From assembly GCA_011389765.1 (NCBI GenBank), contig JAABTT010000010.1, positions 1 to 63,982 of the forward strand: a DNA stretch of 63,982 bases. Reading direction: 5' to 3'. The notes beneath the pieces were generated by a model. That model saw nothing but the letters and a program-made list of their open reading frames with translations, was not told where the DNA came from and did no database searches. This DNA comes from Desulfohalobiaceae bacterium S24. Its GTDB lineage: Bacteria; Desulfobacterota; Desulfovibrionia; Desulfovibrionales; Desulfothermaceae. Position 1 is the stretch's first letter, and each line of letters begins with the position of its first letter. This document shows positions 8,821-18,216 of the stretch, one piece after another. The position numbers and the translations under genes are program-made.

Positions 8821-9982
8821 CACAGAAGCATCTCAACCCTCAAAGCGCCTTCAGAAGCGCTACAAGGCTGAAAAGCGATTCAAGCGATACTGCATCACGG
8901 CTCTGCTTCTGGCGATTTCTTTTTTAGTGGTTTTTTTCTTTTCTTTGATCAGTAAAGGAGCCAGCGCCTTCCGGCAGGCGGAAATATTGACGGAAATCGC
9001 TTTTCACGAACAGAGCCGCCAAATGCCCCTGGCAGCGGTCAACGAGGATCTCCGTCATCTGGTCAGCCGGGGATGGCTTAGGAAAGTCCCGATGATGCTC
9101 AAGGAAAATCCTAAATTGATGGATACGGTGCAAACCTACTGGGTGGTCGCCGATGCCGAGGTGGATCAATACCTGAAGGGGAAGCCCAATAAGCTTCGGC
9201 CCCGACAGAAAAAGGTCATTGAGAGGCTCAAGGACGAAGGACGGGTCAAGCTCAACTTCAACGTGTATTTTTTTCTGAATGGCGACTCCAAGATGCCGGA
9301 GATCGCCGGCATCAAGTCGGCCCTGGTGGGGACCATCTATGTGCTTTTTCTGACCCTTATCTTTTGCTTCCCGGTGGGGGTGATGACAGCGGTCTATCTG
9401 GAGGAATTCGCCCCGGACAACCGATTTACCCAGGCCATCGAAGTGAACATCAACAATTTAGCCGCCATCCCATCCATTTTATACGGCCTGCTGGGATTAG
9501 CGATTTTTATCAACACCTTCCATGTTCCACGTTCATCCGCTCTGGCCGGAGGCTTGACCCTGGGATTGATGACCCTTCCGGTGATCATCATCAGCACCAG
9601 AACCGCCATCCGGGCCGTTCCGGATTCGATCCGGGAAGCAGCTCTCGGGGTCGGGGCCTCTCGCTGGCAAATGGTCTTGCACCACGTCCTGCCGCTTTCA
9701 TTCCCCGGGATTCTGACCGGGACGATCATCGGCCTGGCTCAGGCCATGGGCGAGACCGCCCCCCTGCTCATCGTGGGAATGATGGCCTTTATTCCCGACG
9801 TGCCGGGCTCCCTTACACAGGCTGCGACCGTGCTTCCGGCCCAGATATATACCTGGTCCTCTTCGTCTTTGCGCCCTTTTGAAGCACGGACCGCAGCCGC
9901 GATCCTGGTGCTTCTGGTTGTCCTTCTGCTCATGAACGCCCTGGCTGTTTTTCTGCGGCAGAAATTCCAGCGGAAGTGGTAG
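8813..9982 (+). CDS. pstA: Phosphate ABC transporter permease PstA
   Basis: A 389-residue permease, the partner of PstC. One membrane helix at about 28-50 is followed by a roughly 110-residue soluble insert (about 51-160) before the usual BPD_transp_1 helices. That insert is the N-terminal extension seen in longer PstA proteins. The EAA loop reads SIREAALGVGASRWQ. The start overlaps the end of pstC. It would form the transmembrane channel with PstC and be driven by PstB, encoded further downstream after phoBR. Confidence 0.92.
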   Translation: MNNTEASQPSKRLQKRYKAEKRFKRYCITALLLAISFLVVFFFSLISKGASAFRQAEILTEIAFHEQSRQMPLAAVNEDLRHLVSRGWLRKVPMMLKENPKLMDTVQTYWVVADAEVDQYLKGKPNKLRPRQKKVIERLKDEGRVKLNFNVYFFLNGDSKMPEIAGIKSALVGTIYVLFLTLIFCFPVGVMTAVYLEEFAPDNRFTQAIEVNINNLAAIPSILYGLLGLAIFINTFHVPRSSALAGGLTLGLMTLPVIIISTRTAIRAVPDSIREAALGVGASRWQMVLHHVLPLSFPGILTGTIIGLAQAMGETAPLLIVGMMAFIPDVPGSLTQAATVLPAQIYTWSSSSLRPFEARTAAAILVLLVVLLLMNALAVFLRQKFQRKW

Positions 9983-10050
9983 CTGAATACAGCGAAAAAC
10001 GGGTCAGCCGCAGTGAACATTTCAAGTGAGGGGACACAATCCCCGGGCCT

Positions 10051-10749
10051 ATGTCTTCTGAAAAAATTCTGATTGTCGAAGATGAGTTGGACATTCTCAA
10101 CCTTCTACTCTACACCTTTGAGAATGAAGGATTTGAACCGTATGGTTTCGAAGATGGAGAACAGGCCCTGGAATCCCTGGAGAAGAAGGCTCCGGATATG
10201 ATTCTCCTGGATCTGATGCTTCCGGGCATGGACGGTCTGGAAGTTTGCCGGCGGATCAAATCGAAATCGAAGACAAAAGATATTCCCGTGCTCATGCTCA
10301 CGGCCAAAAGCGAGGTTGACGATCGGATCACGGGACTGGAGCACGGGGCTGACGACTATTTGACCAAACCCTTCAGCCCCAGAGAGCTGGTTCTGCGCGT
10401 GCAGGGCCTGTTGCGCCGCGGACATCCGGTTCAGGAAGAGGAGCCGTATTGGGAATCCGGGGGACTGTCCGTTGATTTCGCCTCCTTTCAGGTCAAACTC
10501 GACGGGCGGGAGATTCCCCTGACCACGACGGAATTCAATTTGCTGTCCGCCATGATCCGATCCAATGGCCGTGTCTTGAATCGTGAACAACTTCTGGATC
10601 AAGTCTGGGGATATGATTTCGTGGGCTATGCCCGCACCGTTGATACCCATATGCACCGGCTTCGTCACAAACTGGATCGATACGGTGAATGGATCGAGAC
10701 CGTTCGGGGAATCGGGTATCGCTTCAAAGCGCAGGCAAGTCCTTCCTGA
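10051..10749 (+). CDS. phoB: Phosphate regulon response regulator PhoB
   Basis: A 232-residue OmpR/PhoB-family regulator. The receiver domain (about 1-120) has EDE near 11-13, the phospho-acceptor in LLDLMLPGMDG at about residues 51-61, and LTAKS followed by YLTKPF. The winged-helix DNA-binding domain fills the C-terminus (TTEFNLLSAM, GYDFVGYARTVDTH, VRGIGYRF). Being embedded between pstA and pstB, and sitting downstream of a Pho box, makes PhoB the specific call. It should bind the 11-base repeats at 6292-6330. Confidence 0.93.
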   Translation: MSSEKILIVEDELDILNLLLYTFENEGFEPYGFEDGEQALESLEKKAPDMILLDLMLPGMDGLEVCRRIKSKSKTKDIPVLMLTAKSEVDDRITGLEHGADDYLTKPFSPRELVLRVQGLLRRGHPVQEEEPYWESGGLSVDFASFQVKLDGREIPLTTTEFNLLSAMIRSNGRVLNREQLLDQVWGYDFVGYARTVDTHMHRLRHKLDRYGEWIETVRGIGYRFKAQASPS

Positions 10750-10864
10750 GAGCTTTGCAGCTGGCAAATCTGTCAGATAACTATATAAAATTGTACATTC
10801 ACAACAAAGTGCCCAAAAGTTTCTAAAAAAAATAGCACCCTGGAAAGAGCTCTGAAACTGAAAC

Positions 10865-12652
10865 ATGTCCATTCGAAACCAAATTCTCACTGTTTTTTCG
10901 CTGCTTTTGATCCTGGCGCTCTCGGTGCCCTATATCCATTTCCGGGCGGTGATTACCGGACATATTCTGGAACAAACCGAGGACTCCGCACAAAAACAGC
11001 TGCGACTGCTGAGCGGTATTTTGAGCCGGGAGGACAGGATCAAGGGGGCCTATGATCTCCAGGTCCTGCTGCAGGAGATGGGCAAAGACTTGAATCTGCG
11101 CTTGTCCTATATTTATAGAGAGGGACGGGTCATTGCCGACTCCGGGGTTTCCTGGAACAAGATCCCTGAATTGGAGGACCATTCCAATCGTCCGGAAGTA
11201 CGAAAGGCCTTAGCCGGCAAAATTGGCCAAAGCATCCGCTACAGTCAGTCCCTGCATACCCGATTCATGTATCTGGCGGTGACAACGCCGAAAATCGGAA
11301 CCCTGGAACCGGGAATTCTGCGTCTGGCAATGCCGTATTCCCAGGTGAGTTCGGTTTTGCGTCCCATTCACCTGGACATGCTTCTGGTGGCGTTCGCCAG
11401 CATCCTTTTGTCCATTGGGCTCAGTTGGCTCCTGGCAAGAAGAATAGGCAACCATATCGGCGTATTGAGCCGTCGAACCGCCCACATCGGGGACAATGAA
11501 CACTACGAGCCCATACACCTGAAGACCACGAAAGAGCTCAGCCCCCTGGTAAGCAGCCTGAACGCCCTGGTCGAGAGAGTCAATCAGGACTTTGCTATTA
11601 TTTCCAGGCAGAAAATGGAACTCGAAGCTGTTTTGGACAACCTGGGCGAAGGAGTCATGCTCTTCGATGAAGAAAAAAAGGTTCGGCTTGCCAATAAGGC
11701 CCTGCAGGAAACAGCGCTGATCTCCGGGAGGCCCCTGGGGCGGAAGCCTCTGGAATTGATTCGCAGTCTTGCCTTGGACGAAGCTTTGGACAGGTGCATC
11801 GCTTCCCAACAGGATCTGGAACCGCTGAAACTGAAAATCACCATTCCCGGCCAGCGTTCTTTCGATTGCAGGATCGTTTCGGTTCGCTCGGTTTTGAACG
11901 ATGAACGGGAATTCCTGGTCGTGCTCAAGGAAGTGACCGAGCAGAAGCGCCTGGAACAGATGCGCAAGGATTTCGTGGCTAATGTCTCCCATGAACTCAA
12001 GACCCCCCTGACCTCGATCAAGGGGTATGCGGAAGCAATCATCGAGGGCCCGGCCGGAAAACATGAGAGTGTGCAGGGATTTATGCAGATCATTCTCAAA
12101 AATGCCGGGAAGATGGATACCCTGATTCAGGATTTGCTGCAGCTGGCAAAGCTGGAATCTTTGCAGGAGCGGGTCAAACTAAGTCTTGTGGATCTGCCCT
12201 CGGCCATCAACAGGGCCTGGGAAATCTGCGCACCCCTGGCCGAGGAACGGGAAGTCGACCTGAACCTCCGGCTCCCGGAAGGCCGGATCGAAGTCATGTC
12301 CGATCAAGACCAGCTGGTCAGGGTACTGGTCAATTTGATTGAAAATGCCCTGAAATACGGACCTCATGGACAGACGATCAGTATTCGGGCCGAAGCGGAC
12401 CGAAACGATTGGGTTGTGGCGGTGGAGGATCAGGGACCGGGGATCCCCGCATCGATTCAGGGGCGGCTTTTCGAGCGCTTTTTCAAGGCGGAAGTGGAAT
12501 TCTCCGGCAGCCGGACCCCCGGGTCCGGGCTGGGACTTTCCATTTGCAAGCATATTCTGGAAAATCAGGGCGGACAGATTTGGGTACAAAGTCCGGCCAC
12601 TGAGCAAATGGACGGAACGATCTTTTTCTTCAGCCTTCCAAGACACGCTTGA
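10865..12652 (+). CDS. phoR: Phosphate regulon sensor histidine kinase PhoR
   Basis: A 595-residue membrane kinase. TM1 is at about 8-28, an extracytoplasmic sensor region follows to about 170, and TM2 is at about 172-195. After that come a HAMP linker, a PAS-like domain (LEAVLDNLGEGVMLFDEE), the HisKA box NVSHELKTPLTSIKGY near residue 380, and the HATPase boxes (NLIENALKYG, DQGPGIP, GSGLGLSI). It would phosphorylate PhoB when phosphate is low, repressed through PstB and PhoU. The extracytoplasmic sensor makes it longer than E. coli PhoR. A degenerate GAGCTC repeat lies in the short gap after phoB. Confidence 0.92.
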   Translation: MSIRNQILTVFSLLLILALSVPYIHFRAVITGHILEQTEDSAQKQLRLLSGILSREDRIKGAYDLQVLLQEMGKDLNLRLSYIYREGRVIADSGVSWNKIPELEDHSNRPEVRKALAGKIGQSIRYSQSLHTRFMYLAVTTPKIGTLEPGILRLAMPYSQVSSVLRPIHLDMLLVAFASILLSIGLSWLLARRIGNHIGVLSRRTAHIGDNEHYEPIHLKTTKELSPLVSSLNALVERVNQDFAIISRQKMELEAVLDNLGEGVMLFDEEKKVRLANKALQETALISGRPLGRKPLELIRSLALDEALDRCIASQQDLEPLKLKITIPGQRSFDCRIVSVRSVLNDEREFLVVLKEVTEQKRLEQMRKDFVANVSHELKTPLTSIKGYAEAIIEGPAGKHESVQGFMQIILKNAGKMDTLIQDLLQLAKLESLQERVKLSLVDLPSAINRAWEICAPLAEEREVDLNLRLPEGRIEVMSDQDQLVRVLVNLIENALKYGPHGQTISIRAEADRNDWVVAVEDQGPGIPASIQGRLFERFFKAEVEFSGSRTPGSGLGLSICKHILENQGGQIWVQSPATEQMDGTIFFFSLPRHA

Positions 12653-12715
12653 AGGCAGATACAACTTACAAATTATGCCAACTTCTGGTATACAAAACAG
12701 TCGGAAGATATTTCT

Positions 12716-13480
12716 ATGACGGCCTCCATAAAAATGAAGACCAGGGACCTGGACTTTTATTACGGTGATTTTCTGGCCTTGAAGAAAATTTCGATTTCTT
12801 TTGTCGCCAATCAGGTTACCGCCCTCATCGGCCCTTCAGGCTGCGGGAAGAGCACCTACATCCGGTGTTTGAACCGAATGAACGATCTGATCCCGGGGGT
12901 GAAGGTCGAGGGTGAAATTGCCCTGGACGAGTGCGATATTTACAGCCAGGAGATGGAAGTGATAGAACTCAGGCGAAGGGTCGGCATGGTTTTTCAAAAA
13001 CCGAATCCCTTTCCCAAATCGATTTATGAAAATGTGGCCTACGCCCCTCGCATTCACGGTCTGGCTCGAAAAGGGTCCGAGATGGATGAACTGGTTGAAG
13101 GATCCTTGCAAAAAGCCGGACTCTGGGACGAGGTCGGGTATCGATTGACGCATCCGGCGACCTCGCTTTCCGGCGGGCAGCAGCAGCGGCTGTGCATCGC
13201 CCGGGCCCTGGCCATGGAACCCGAAGTGCTGCTCATGGATGAGCCGGCCTCGGCCCTGGATCCAATCGCGACCCAAAAGATCGAGGAATTGATCCATGAA
13301 CTCAAGAATCGCCTGACCATCATCATTGTCACCCATAATATGCAGCAGGCGGCCCGGGTTTCGGATAGTACCGCCTTTTTTTACATGGGGGAACTGGTGG
13401 AAATCGATGGGACGGACAAGATCTTTACCAGGCCCGAGAAAAAGCAGACGGAAGAATACATCACCGGTCGGTTCGGTTAA
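12716..13480 (+). CDS. pstB: Phosphate ABC transporter ATPase PstB
   Basis: A 254-residue ABC ATPase that powers PstCA. Walker A is GPSGCGKST (about 38-46), the Q loop is [12 protein letters not shown], the ABC signature is LSGGQQQR, and Walker B is [14 protein letters not shown], followed by the switch HN. The [13 protein letters not shown] stretch is diagnostic of PstB. Its separation from pstSCA by phoBR is an arrangement I associate with deltaproteobacterial genomes. Confidence 0.95.
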   Translation: MTASIKMKTRDLDFYYGDFLALKKISISFVANQVTALIGPSGCGKSTYIRCLNRMNDLIPGVKVEGEIALDECDIYSQEMEVIELRRRVGMVFQKPNPFPKSIYENVAYAPRIHGLARKGSEMDELVEGSLQKAGLWDEVGYRLTHPATSLSGGQQQRLCIARALAMEPEVLLMDEPASALDPIATQKIEELIHELKNRLTIIIVTHNMQQAARVSDSTAFFYMGELVEIDGTDKIFTRPEKKQTEEYITGRFG

Positions 13481-13609
13481 CTCACGGAAGCATTCCGTAC
13501 ATACTCGTCATATTTCTTTCATTGCCTGAGGCAATAAACCTTGTTGTGCGAAAGGGCTTAACGCATTCTCAATGAATCGCTAGAGCTTTTTCATTGGAGA
13601 TGAAAAAGG

Positions 13610-14305
13610 ATGGAAAGCCAGCTTCATCAAGAAATCAACCGGCTGGAACAAGAAGTCATGAAGATGTTCACCATGACCGAAGAGGCATTGGAAACATCCA
13701 TCACAGCACTTTTAGATCGGCAGGATGAACCGGCCCAGCAGGTCATAGACGGCGATGATGCCATCAATCAACTGGAAGTCAAGATTGAAGAATTGATCCT
13801 GCATATCGTGGCCAGATGGCAGCCCGTGGCCAGAGATTTACGTTTTATTCTGGGATGTTCCAAAGTGGCGAACGAACTGGAGCGGCTGGGCGATCAGGCG
13901 ACCAATATTGCTGAAAGGGCCTTGATGCTCAACCAGCGCCCAAAACTCAAGATGATGGTCACGGTCCGGTCCCTCTCGGAAGTGGTCCTGGATATGTATC
14001 AGAAGTCGATCACCGCGTTTTCCAGTCTGGATTGTGACACAGCGGCGGAAGTATGCCGACTGGACAACAAAGCGGATGTCCTGAATGTGAAAATCATTCG
14101 GGAGCTGATCGATTATATGGGAACGGACAACCGGATCATCGAACGTCCGGTGCACACTATTATCGTTTCCAACTCCCTGGAGCGGGTCGGGGATCTGTCC
14201 ACGAATATCGCTGAAGAAGTGTTTTTTATTATCCAGGGGATCAATGTCAAGCATTCGACCTGGTTTGATTCCCCGGATCAGAACCGGCCCTGCTCTAAAG
14301 AATAA
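13610..14305 (+). CDS. phoU: Phosphate signalling complex protein PhoU
   Basis: A 231-residue cytoplasmic protein made of two three-helix PhoU repeats. The metal-contacting E/DxxxD patterns are visible (NELERLGDQATNIAE at about 86-100 and NSLERVGDLSTNIAEE at about 186-201). It links PstSCAB to PhoR to shut off the regulon in phosphate excess. A good GGAGATG/AAAGG ribosome site precedes the ATG. It closes the pst-pho cluster. Confidence 0.94.
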   Translation: MESQLHQEINRLEQEVMKMFTMTEEALETSITALLDRQDEPAQQVIDGDDAINQLEVKIEELILHIVARWQPVARDLRFILGCSKVANELERLGDQATNIAERALMLNQRPKLKMMVTVRSLSEVVLDMYQKSITAFSSLDCDTAAEVCRLDNKADVLNVKIIRELIDYMGTDNRIIERPVHTIIVSNSLERVGDLSTNIAEEVFFIIQGINVKHSTWFDSPDQNRPCSKE

Positions 14306-14313
14306 AGCCTCGC

Positions 14314-14392
14314 CACGGAGCAGGTCTGGCTGGCCTTTGTCATGCAGCGAAATTAGACAAAGGCTGGAACGGCCGGCGCTGGAGAGGCTTGA
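14314..14392 (+). pseudogene. Remnant of the 3' end of the hypothetical gene at 15282
   Basis: About 79 bases resemble 15632-15711 (shared core CTGGCTGGCCTTTGTCATGC, then GACAAAGGCTGG). The remnant has lost a base near GCGAAATTAG and is out of frame. It marks a second, largely deleted copy of the 15282-15719 gene just before vapB. Confidence 0.75.
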
Positions 14393-14519
14393 CTTCAGAA
14401 CGAATAGGTTCTATTCTATTCATATATCATTTGCTGAATGCACACTGAACCTATCCAAACGCCTCAAGGAACCTTTAGCTGTTCAAGAGGTTTTGGTTCG
14501 CATAAAAGGGAGATTGTCT

Positions 14520-14780
14520 ATGCCTTCAACCACGATTCATATTTCCAGAGAACTCCTGTCCGAAGTGGATCAGGTGGTACAAAGTGAGGGTATCAGCAGA
14601 AACCGTTTTATTGTTGAAGCCTGTAAACAAGCCCTTCAAGACAGGGCAGGGGAGTGGCCGTTTGATTTTTTTGAGTCAGATCTCAACGAAGAGGAATTGC
14701 GCCAGCTTCAAGAAGCCGGCGAGATGATGGAGGCCGATATTTTGGCCATGCGACACAACAGAAAGCGGGTGGCAGTGTGA
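14520..14780 (+). CDS. Ribbon-helix-helix antitoxin (VapB/CopG type)
   Basis: An 86-residue protein starting STTIHISRELLSEVDQV, the N-terminal strand and first helix of a ribbon-helix-helix repressor, with ISRNRFIVEAC as the second helix. The acidic C-terminal half (DFFESDLNEEELRQLQE) is suited to binding a toxin. The ATG at 14520 sits behind AAAAGGGAGATTGTCT. The gene ends inside the GTG start of vapC with a 4-base overlap, the usual translationally coupled toxin-antitoxin arrangement. It would neutralise the PIN toxin and repress its own promoter. Confidence 0.88.
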   Translation: MPSTTIHISRELLSEVDQVVQSEGISRNRFIVEACKQALQDRAGEWPFDFFESDLNEEELRQLQEAGEMMEADILAMRHNRKRVAV

Positions 14781-15184
14781 AGTATCTGCTTGACACGACG
14801 GCCTTTTCCGCAGTTATGCGGCGTGAAGATACAATCATGTCCTGGCTCAAGACGAAAAAACCCGGTCAAGTCCTAACCGCTCCTCCAGTGATGGCTGAAA
14901 TTGAATATGGACTGCAGCGACTGGACAAAGCGTCCAGAAGGTATCAGTTGCTTTTTGTGCAGAAAGAACGTTTGCTCGCCATTTTTTCCGTCCTGGATTG
15001 GATACCTCTGGCTTCGAAATATTTTGGGAAAATTAAAGCAGATTTAGAAACCAGAGGGATGTTGATCGACGATTTCGATATCGCTATCGGCGCTATTGCA
15101 CTCAGTCACGAATGTCACGTTCTCACGGCAAATTTAAAACACTTTCAACGGATCCAAGGTCTTGCAGCCTCTTCCTGGTGGTGA
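14777..15184 (+). CDS. vapC: VapC-type PIN-domain toxin
   Basis: A 135-residue PIN-domain ribonuclease. The acidic residues expected to bind Mg2+ are visible: D6 in KYLLDTTAFS, E42 in MAEIEYG, and the C-terminal pair in LIDDFDIAIGAIALSH. The start is GTG, overlapping the antitoxin stop. VapC toxins cleave tRNA or rRNA when freed from the antitoxin. The last 125 bases and about 20 bases downstream are repeated at 17041-17185, the remnant of a second vapC. Confidence 0.9.
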   Translation: MKYLLDTTAFSAVMRREDTIMSWLKTKKPGQVLTAPPVMAEIEYGLQRLDKASRRYQLLFVQKERLLAIFSVLDWIPLASKYFGKIKADLETRGMLIDDFDIAIGAIALSHECHVLTANLKHFQRIQGLAASSWW

Positions 15185-15204
15185 GGGACGGCATTCTTTT
15201 GTAT
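15060..15204. repeat. 145-bp direct repeat, copy 1 (vapC 3' end)
   Basis: It is highly similar, with no length change, to 17041-17185 (constant offset 1981). It covers the vapC 3' end and its flank. Similarity stops sharply at GTAT. Confidence 0.85.
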
Positions 15205-15281
15205 GAGGAGGACCTGGATTTTCTGAAATACAGGCCAGGAAAAAACGACCACCGGCTTGACTTACAGAGATAGCATTTTGT

Positions 15282-15719
15282 ATGGACAAAAGCCCCGCCT
15301 ACGTCACAATGTGCGAAAAGGCCGCTGAAGTGCAGGAGCACTGGCGGCAGGAGCACGGGGACGTGTTTCTGGGCGAACAGGGCCGGATCACCTGCTGGGT
15401 GGCCGGGGTCCACGACACCAAACCCATCAGGCAGGGGATGTGCATCGAACGTTCTTCAGATGATAAGCTCATCCGCCTCCGGAAATATATCTGGCTGCCC
15501 AGGCTGGACCAGCTCATTGAACTGGCCCAGGTTCCGGGAAAACGCTACGAACGGATCACCCAGGATTTTTTCGAATGGACCAAGCGGGAGTACCCCTTTT
15601 CCTCGGGGGAGCCGCGCCATATTTTCGGTTCCCTGGAACAGATCTGGCTGGCCTTTGTCATGCAGCGCAAATTTGACAAAGGCTGGGACGGCCTGCGCTG
15701 GAAACGCGTGAGAACCTGA
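15282..15719 (+). CDS. Hypothetical protein
   Basis: A 145-residue soluble protein, not recognised as a known family. Visible features are a compact N-terminal helix (CEKAAEVQEHWRQEHGD), aromatic-rich turns, and a C-terminal WTKREYPF / QIWLAFVMQRKFDKGW region with several Trp and basic residues. No signal peptide or membrane segment is seen. Its 3' end is duplicated as a decayed remnant at 14314-14392, before vapB, so gene plus vapBC seem once to have been tandemly duplicated. Expression may be independent, as the gap to vapC is about 100 bases. Confidence 0.6.
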   Translation: MDKSPAYVTMCEKAAEVQEHWRQEHGDVFLGEQGRITCWVAGVHDTKPIRQGMCIERSSDDKLIRLRKYIWLPRLDQLIELAQVPGKRYERITQDFFEWTKREYPFSSGEPRHIFGSLEQIWLAFVMQRKFDKGWDGLRWKRVRT

Positions 15720-15883
15720 TGAAGAGGTTCTGTCCTCTTTTTCGCTGATCAAACATGAGGCTTTGACTGCTGCATTGCCTATCGATCCATTCCAATAACG
15801 CACACATCCCGCTCTGATTGCTATCTTTATTCTCAGTGAAAATTGGGATTGACATTCCTAATTTTCAATGAAAAAATAATGGC

Positions 15884-17038
15884 ATGATCCATCGAGCCCA
15901 ATATCTTGAACAGATCACGCTCGCCACACAGCGCTCACCCATCACGGCTCTTCTCGGTCCGAGACAATGTGGGAAGACGACTTTGGCCCGGATGTTCGGA
16001 GCTGACAAAAAATCTGAATATTTCGATCTGGAATCAGAGCCTGATGTCCTGCGATTGCAAAACCCTGAACTCGTCCTCGGCTCCTTGAGCGACTTGGTCA
16101 TTATTGATGAAATTCAACGAATGCCGAGTCTTTTCAGCGTCCTGCGCGTCCTTGTCGACCGCCGAAACACTGAGGCCCATTTTCTCATTCTGGGAAGCGC
16201 ATCACCCGATCTTGTCAAGAATGCTTCAGAAACGCTGGCGGGCCGGATAGAATTCATCGAATTGTCAGGCTTTGATATCCGAGAAACCGGACCGGATTCA
16301 TGGCTGAATCTTTGGCTGCGCGGCGGATTTCCACGTTCTTTTCTTTCGGACACTGATAACGACAGCCTTGCCTGGCGGGAGGGGTTCATACGGACATTCC
16401 TGGAACGTGATATCCCTCAACTGGGTATTGGCATCCCCTCAGCTGCCATGCGCCGTTTCTGGACCATGCTGGCCCACTCTCATGGACAGTTGTGGAATGC
16501 CTCTGATTTGGCACGTTCCATGGGCTTAACCGGAAAAACCGTCCGTTCGTACCTGGACATTCTCTCCGGGACTTTTATGATCCGTCAGCTGCAACCATGG
16601 TATGAGAATATCGGAAAACGCCAGGTGAAAAGCCCAAAGATATTTTTTACGGATACCGGCATCCTGCATGCTCTCCTCGATATTAGTGAGTTACAAAGCC
16701 TTTATGCATACTCTCGGGTTGGAGCTTCATGGGAGGGATTTGCCTTACAGCAATTTCTTCAGATCGTGAAACCAGCCCAAACCTATTTCTGGTCCACTTA
16801 CAGGGGAGCCGAGATCGATCTTTTTTTTCTTGCCCAAGGGCGTCGATACGGTGTTGAATGCAAGTTTCATGAAGCCCCCAGGACAAGCAAATCGATGCAC
16901 ATTGCAATCCAGGACCTCGACCTTGATCATCTTTGGGTCCTCTCCCCAGGTCGCCATCGCTATCCAGTCCATGAAAAAATCTCTGTCCTGCCGATTCACC
17001 AAATCCCTTTGCTCGCAGCTGAACTCAAGGAGCATTGA
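15884..17038 (+). CDS. AAA_14/DUF4143 family ATPase
   Basis: A 384-residue protein. The N-terminal AAA_14 domain has Walker A GPRQCGKTTLA (about 25-35) and Walker B DLVIIDEIQRMP (about 69-80), followed by a sensor-like LILGSAS. The C-terminal half is the DUF4143 region with a winged-helix-like segment (ASDLARSMGLTGKTVRSYL) and a restriction-endonuclease-like end (FWSTYRGAEIDLFF, YGVECKF) that fits an E/D...ExK core. These ATPases are common in accessory DNA; their role is not settled. The gene ends 2 bases before the vapC remnant at 17041, so it seems to have replaced most of a second vapBC. Confidence 0.88.
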   Translation: MIHRAQYLEQITLATQRSPITALLGPRQCGKTTLARMFGADKKSEYFDLESEPDVLRLQNPELVLGSLSDLVIIDEIQRMPSLFSVLRVLVDRRNTEAHFLILGSASPDLVKNASETLAGRIEFIELSGFDIRETGPDSWLNLWLRGGFPRSFLSDTDNDSLAWREGFIRTFLERDIPQLGIGIPSAAMRRFWTMLAHSHGQLWNASDLARSMGLTGKTVRSYLDILSGTFMIRQLQPWYENIGKRQVKSPKIFFTDTGILHALLDISELQSLYAYSRVGASWEGFALQQFLQIVKPAQTYFWSTYRGAEIDLFFLAQGRRYGVECKFHEAPRTSKSMHIAIQDLDLDHLWVLSPGRHRYPVHEKISVLPIHQIPLLAAELKEH

Positions 17039-17040
17039 GC

Positions 17041-17165
17041 TGTTGATCGACGATTTCGATATCGCTATCGGCCCTAGTGCACTCAGTCATGACTGTCACG
17101 TTCTAACGGCAAATTTGAAACACTTTCAGCGGGTCCACGGCCTTGCAGCCTCTGTCTGGTGGTGA
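17041..17165 (+). pseudogene. vapC 3' remnant
   Basis: Encodes LIDDFDIAIGPSALSHDC, then a tail ending ASVWW and a stop, matching the end of VapC at 14777-15184. The 5' two thirds are absent. The frame is intact to the stop, so the loss looks recent. It directly follows the stop codon of the AAA_14 ATPase. The repeat continues to 17185. Confidence 0.85.
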
Positions 17166-17174
17166 GAAACGGCA

Positions 17175-18134
17175 TTGTATTGTATTGGTTTCGAGCTCAT
17201 TCTAGTCAAAGTTTTTGCCTTATGGCGAGTCGTCCTGCCCGCCATGTTCCTGGGCTGTCTCTTCGGCAACTGGATCCAGGAAACCCGCTTCTGGGAGTAT
17301 CTCAGCCGCCGGCTCGCCCCCGTAATGCAATTCGCCGGCCTGCCGGCCAACTGCAGTCTCTATCTGGCCATGTGCTTCTTCAATCTGCACGCGGCCAACG
17401 CCTATCTTGGTTCGGAATTTCAGAAAAGCCGGATCGGCCCGACACCCCTTTTGGGTGCCTATCTGCTGGGGAGCTTTCCGAACAGTCTCTATTTCGGCCT
17501 ATTCTACATCGCCCCGATACTCATCGGGGCCGTGGGCTGGAGACTCGGCACCGCCTATACCGCCATGCATATACTCATTGGCCTGCTGACCGGCCTGACC
17601 GGGTTTGTGCTTGGACGCTCCCTGGGCTCAACAGTAGCCATCCCTGAACATCCCGGCGGTCAGGCCGATGTGGAGACGCAGGCCAAGCGCGGTTTTAGAG
17701 CTGTGGTTTCCCAGGCCTGGCAGCAGTTTCTGCGCATGGCCAAAGTCTTTGTCCCGGTGACCCTGTTCTTCATCGTCCTCACCAACCATCCCGCGGTCCT
17801 GCACCTGATTGAAACCTCGGACCAGCTCTTTGCCGCCATCGGACTGTCCGGGCCGGTGGTCCTGGTCCTGGCGGCCGGCCTGCCGAGCACGCTCAGCGGG
17901 CTCGCCGCGGCCGGGTCCCTGTTCCAGGCCGGGCAGCTCAGCGGTCCCGAGGTGATCTCCGCCCTGCTCATGGGCTACTTTCTGCACATCATTTATGAGT
18001 TCTTTGCCAATCACCTGCCCCTGAGCATGACCTTCTTCGGCCCGAAAAACGGGCTCCGGCTTTCCTCCGTCCACCTGGGCACCCGCCTTGTCTTCATCTC
18101 GCTGATCGTTGCCTGGATTTTGATTGAAAATTAG
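17175..18134 (+). CDS. Gate/nucleoside-recognition domain membrane protein
   Basis: A 319-residue integral membrane protein with about eight hydrophobic segments, including two Gate-type repeats (LPAMFLGCLFGNWIQET near 20-36; VPVTLFFIVLTN near 195). Such domains occur in nucleoside transporters and FeoB-like proteins, but transport substrates of stand-alone members are unknown. The frame begins with TTG inside the last bases of the duplicated vapC segment (17041-17185). The original 5' end may therefore have been replaced when the duplication formed. An internal ATG at the FLGCLFG segment is possible but would lose a helix. Confidence 0.7.
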   Translation: MYCIGFELILVKVFALWRVVLPAMFLGCLFGNWIQETRFWEYLSRRLAPVMQFAGLPANCSLYLAMCFFNLHAANAYLGSEFQKSRIGPTPLLGAYLLGSFPNSLYFGLFYIAPILIGAVGWRLGTAYTAMHILIGLLTGLTGFVLGRSLGSTVAIPEHPGGQADVETQAKRGFRAVVSQAWQQFLRMAKVFVPVTLFFIVLTNHPAVLHLIETSDQLFAAIGLSGPVVLVLAAGLPSTLSGLAAAGSLFQAGQLSGPEVISALLMGYFLHIIYEFFANHLPLSMTFFGPKNGLRLSSVHLGTRLVFISLIVAWILIEN

Positions 18135-18216
18135 CGACAAGAAAAAAAATGCAGAGATTGAATCCACGGTGCTCATCCGCTAATACTTTGCCAAGCGTAA
18201 GCCAAGAAAAGATTTG

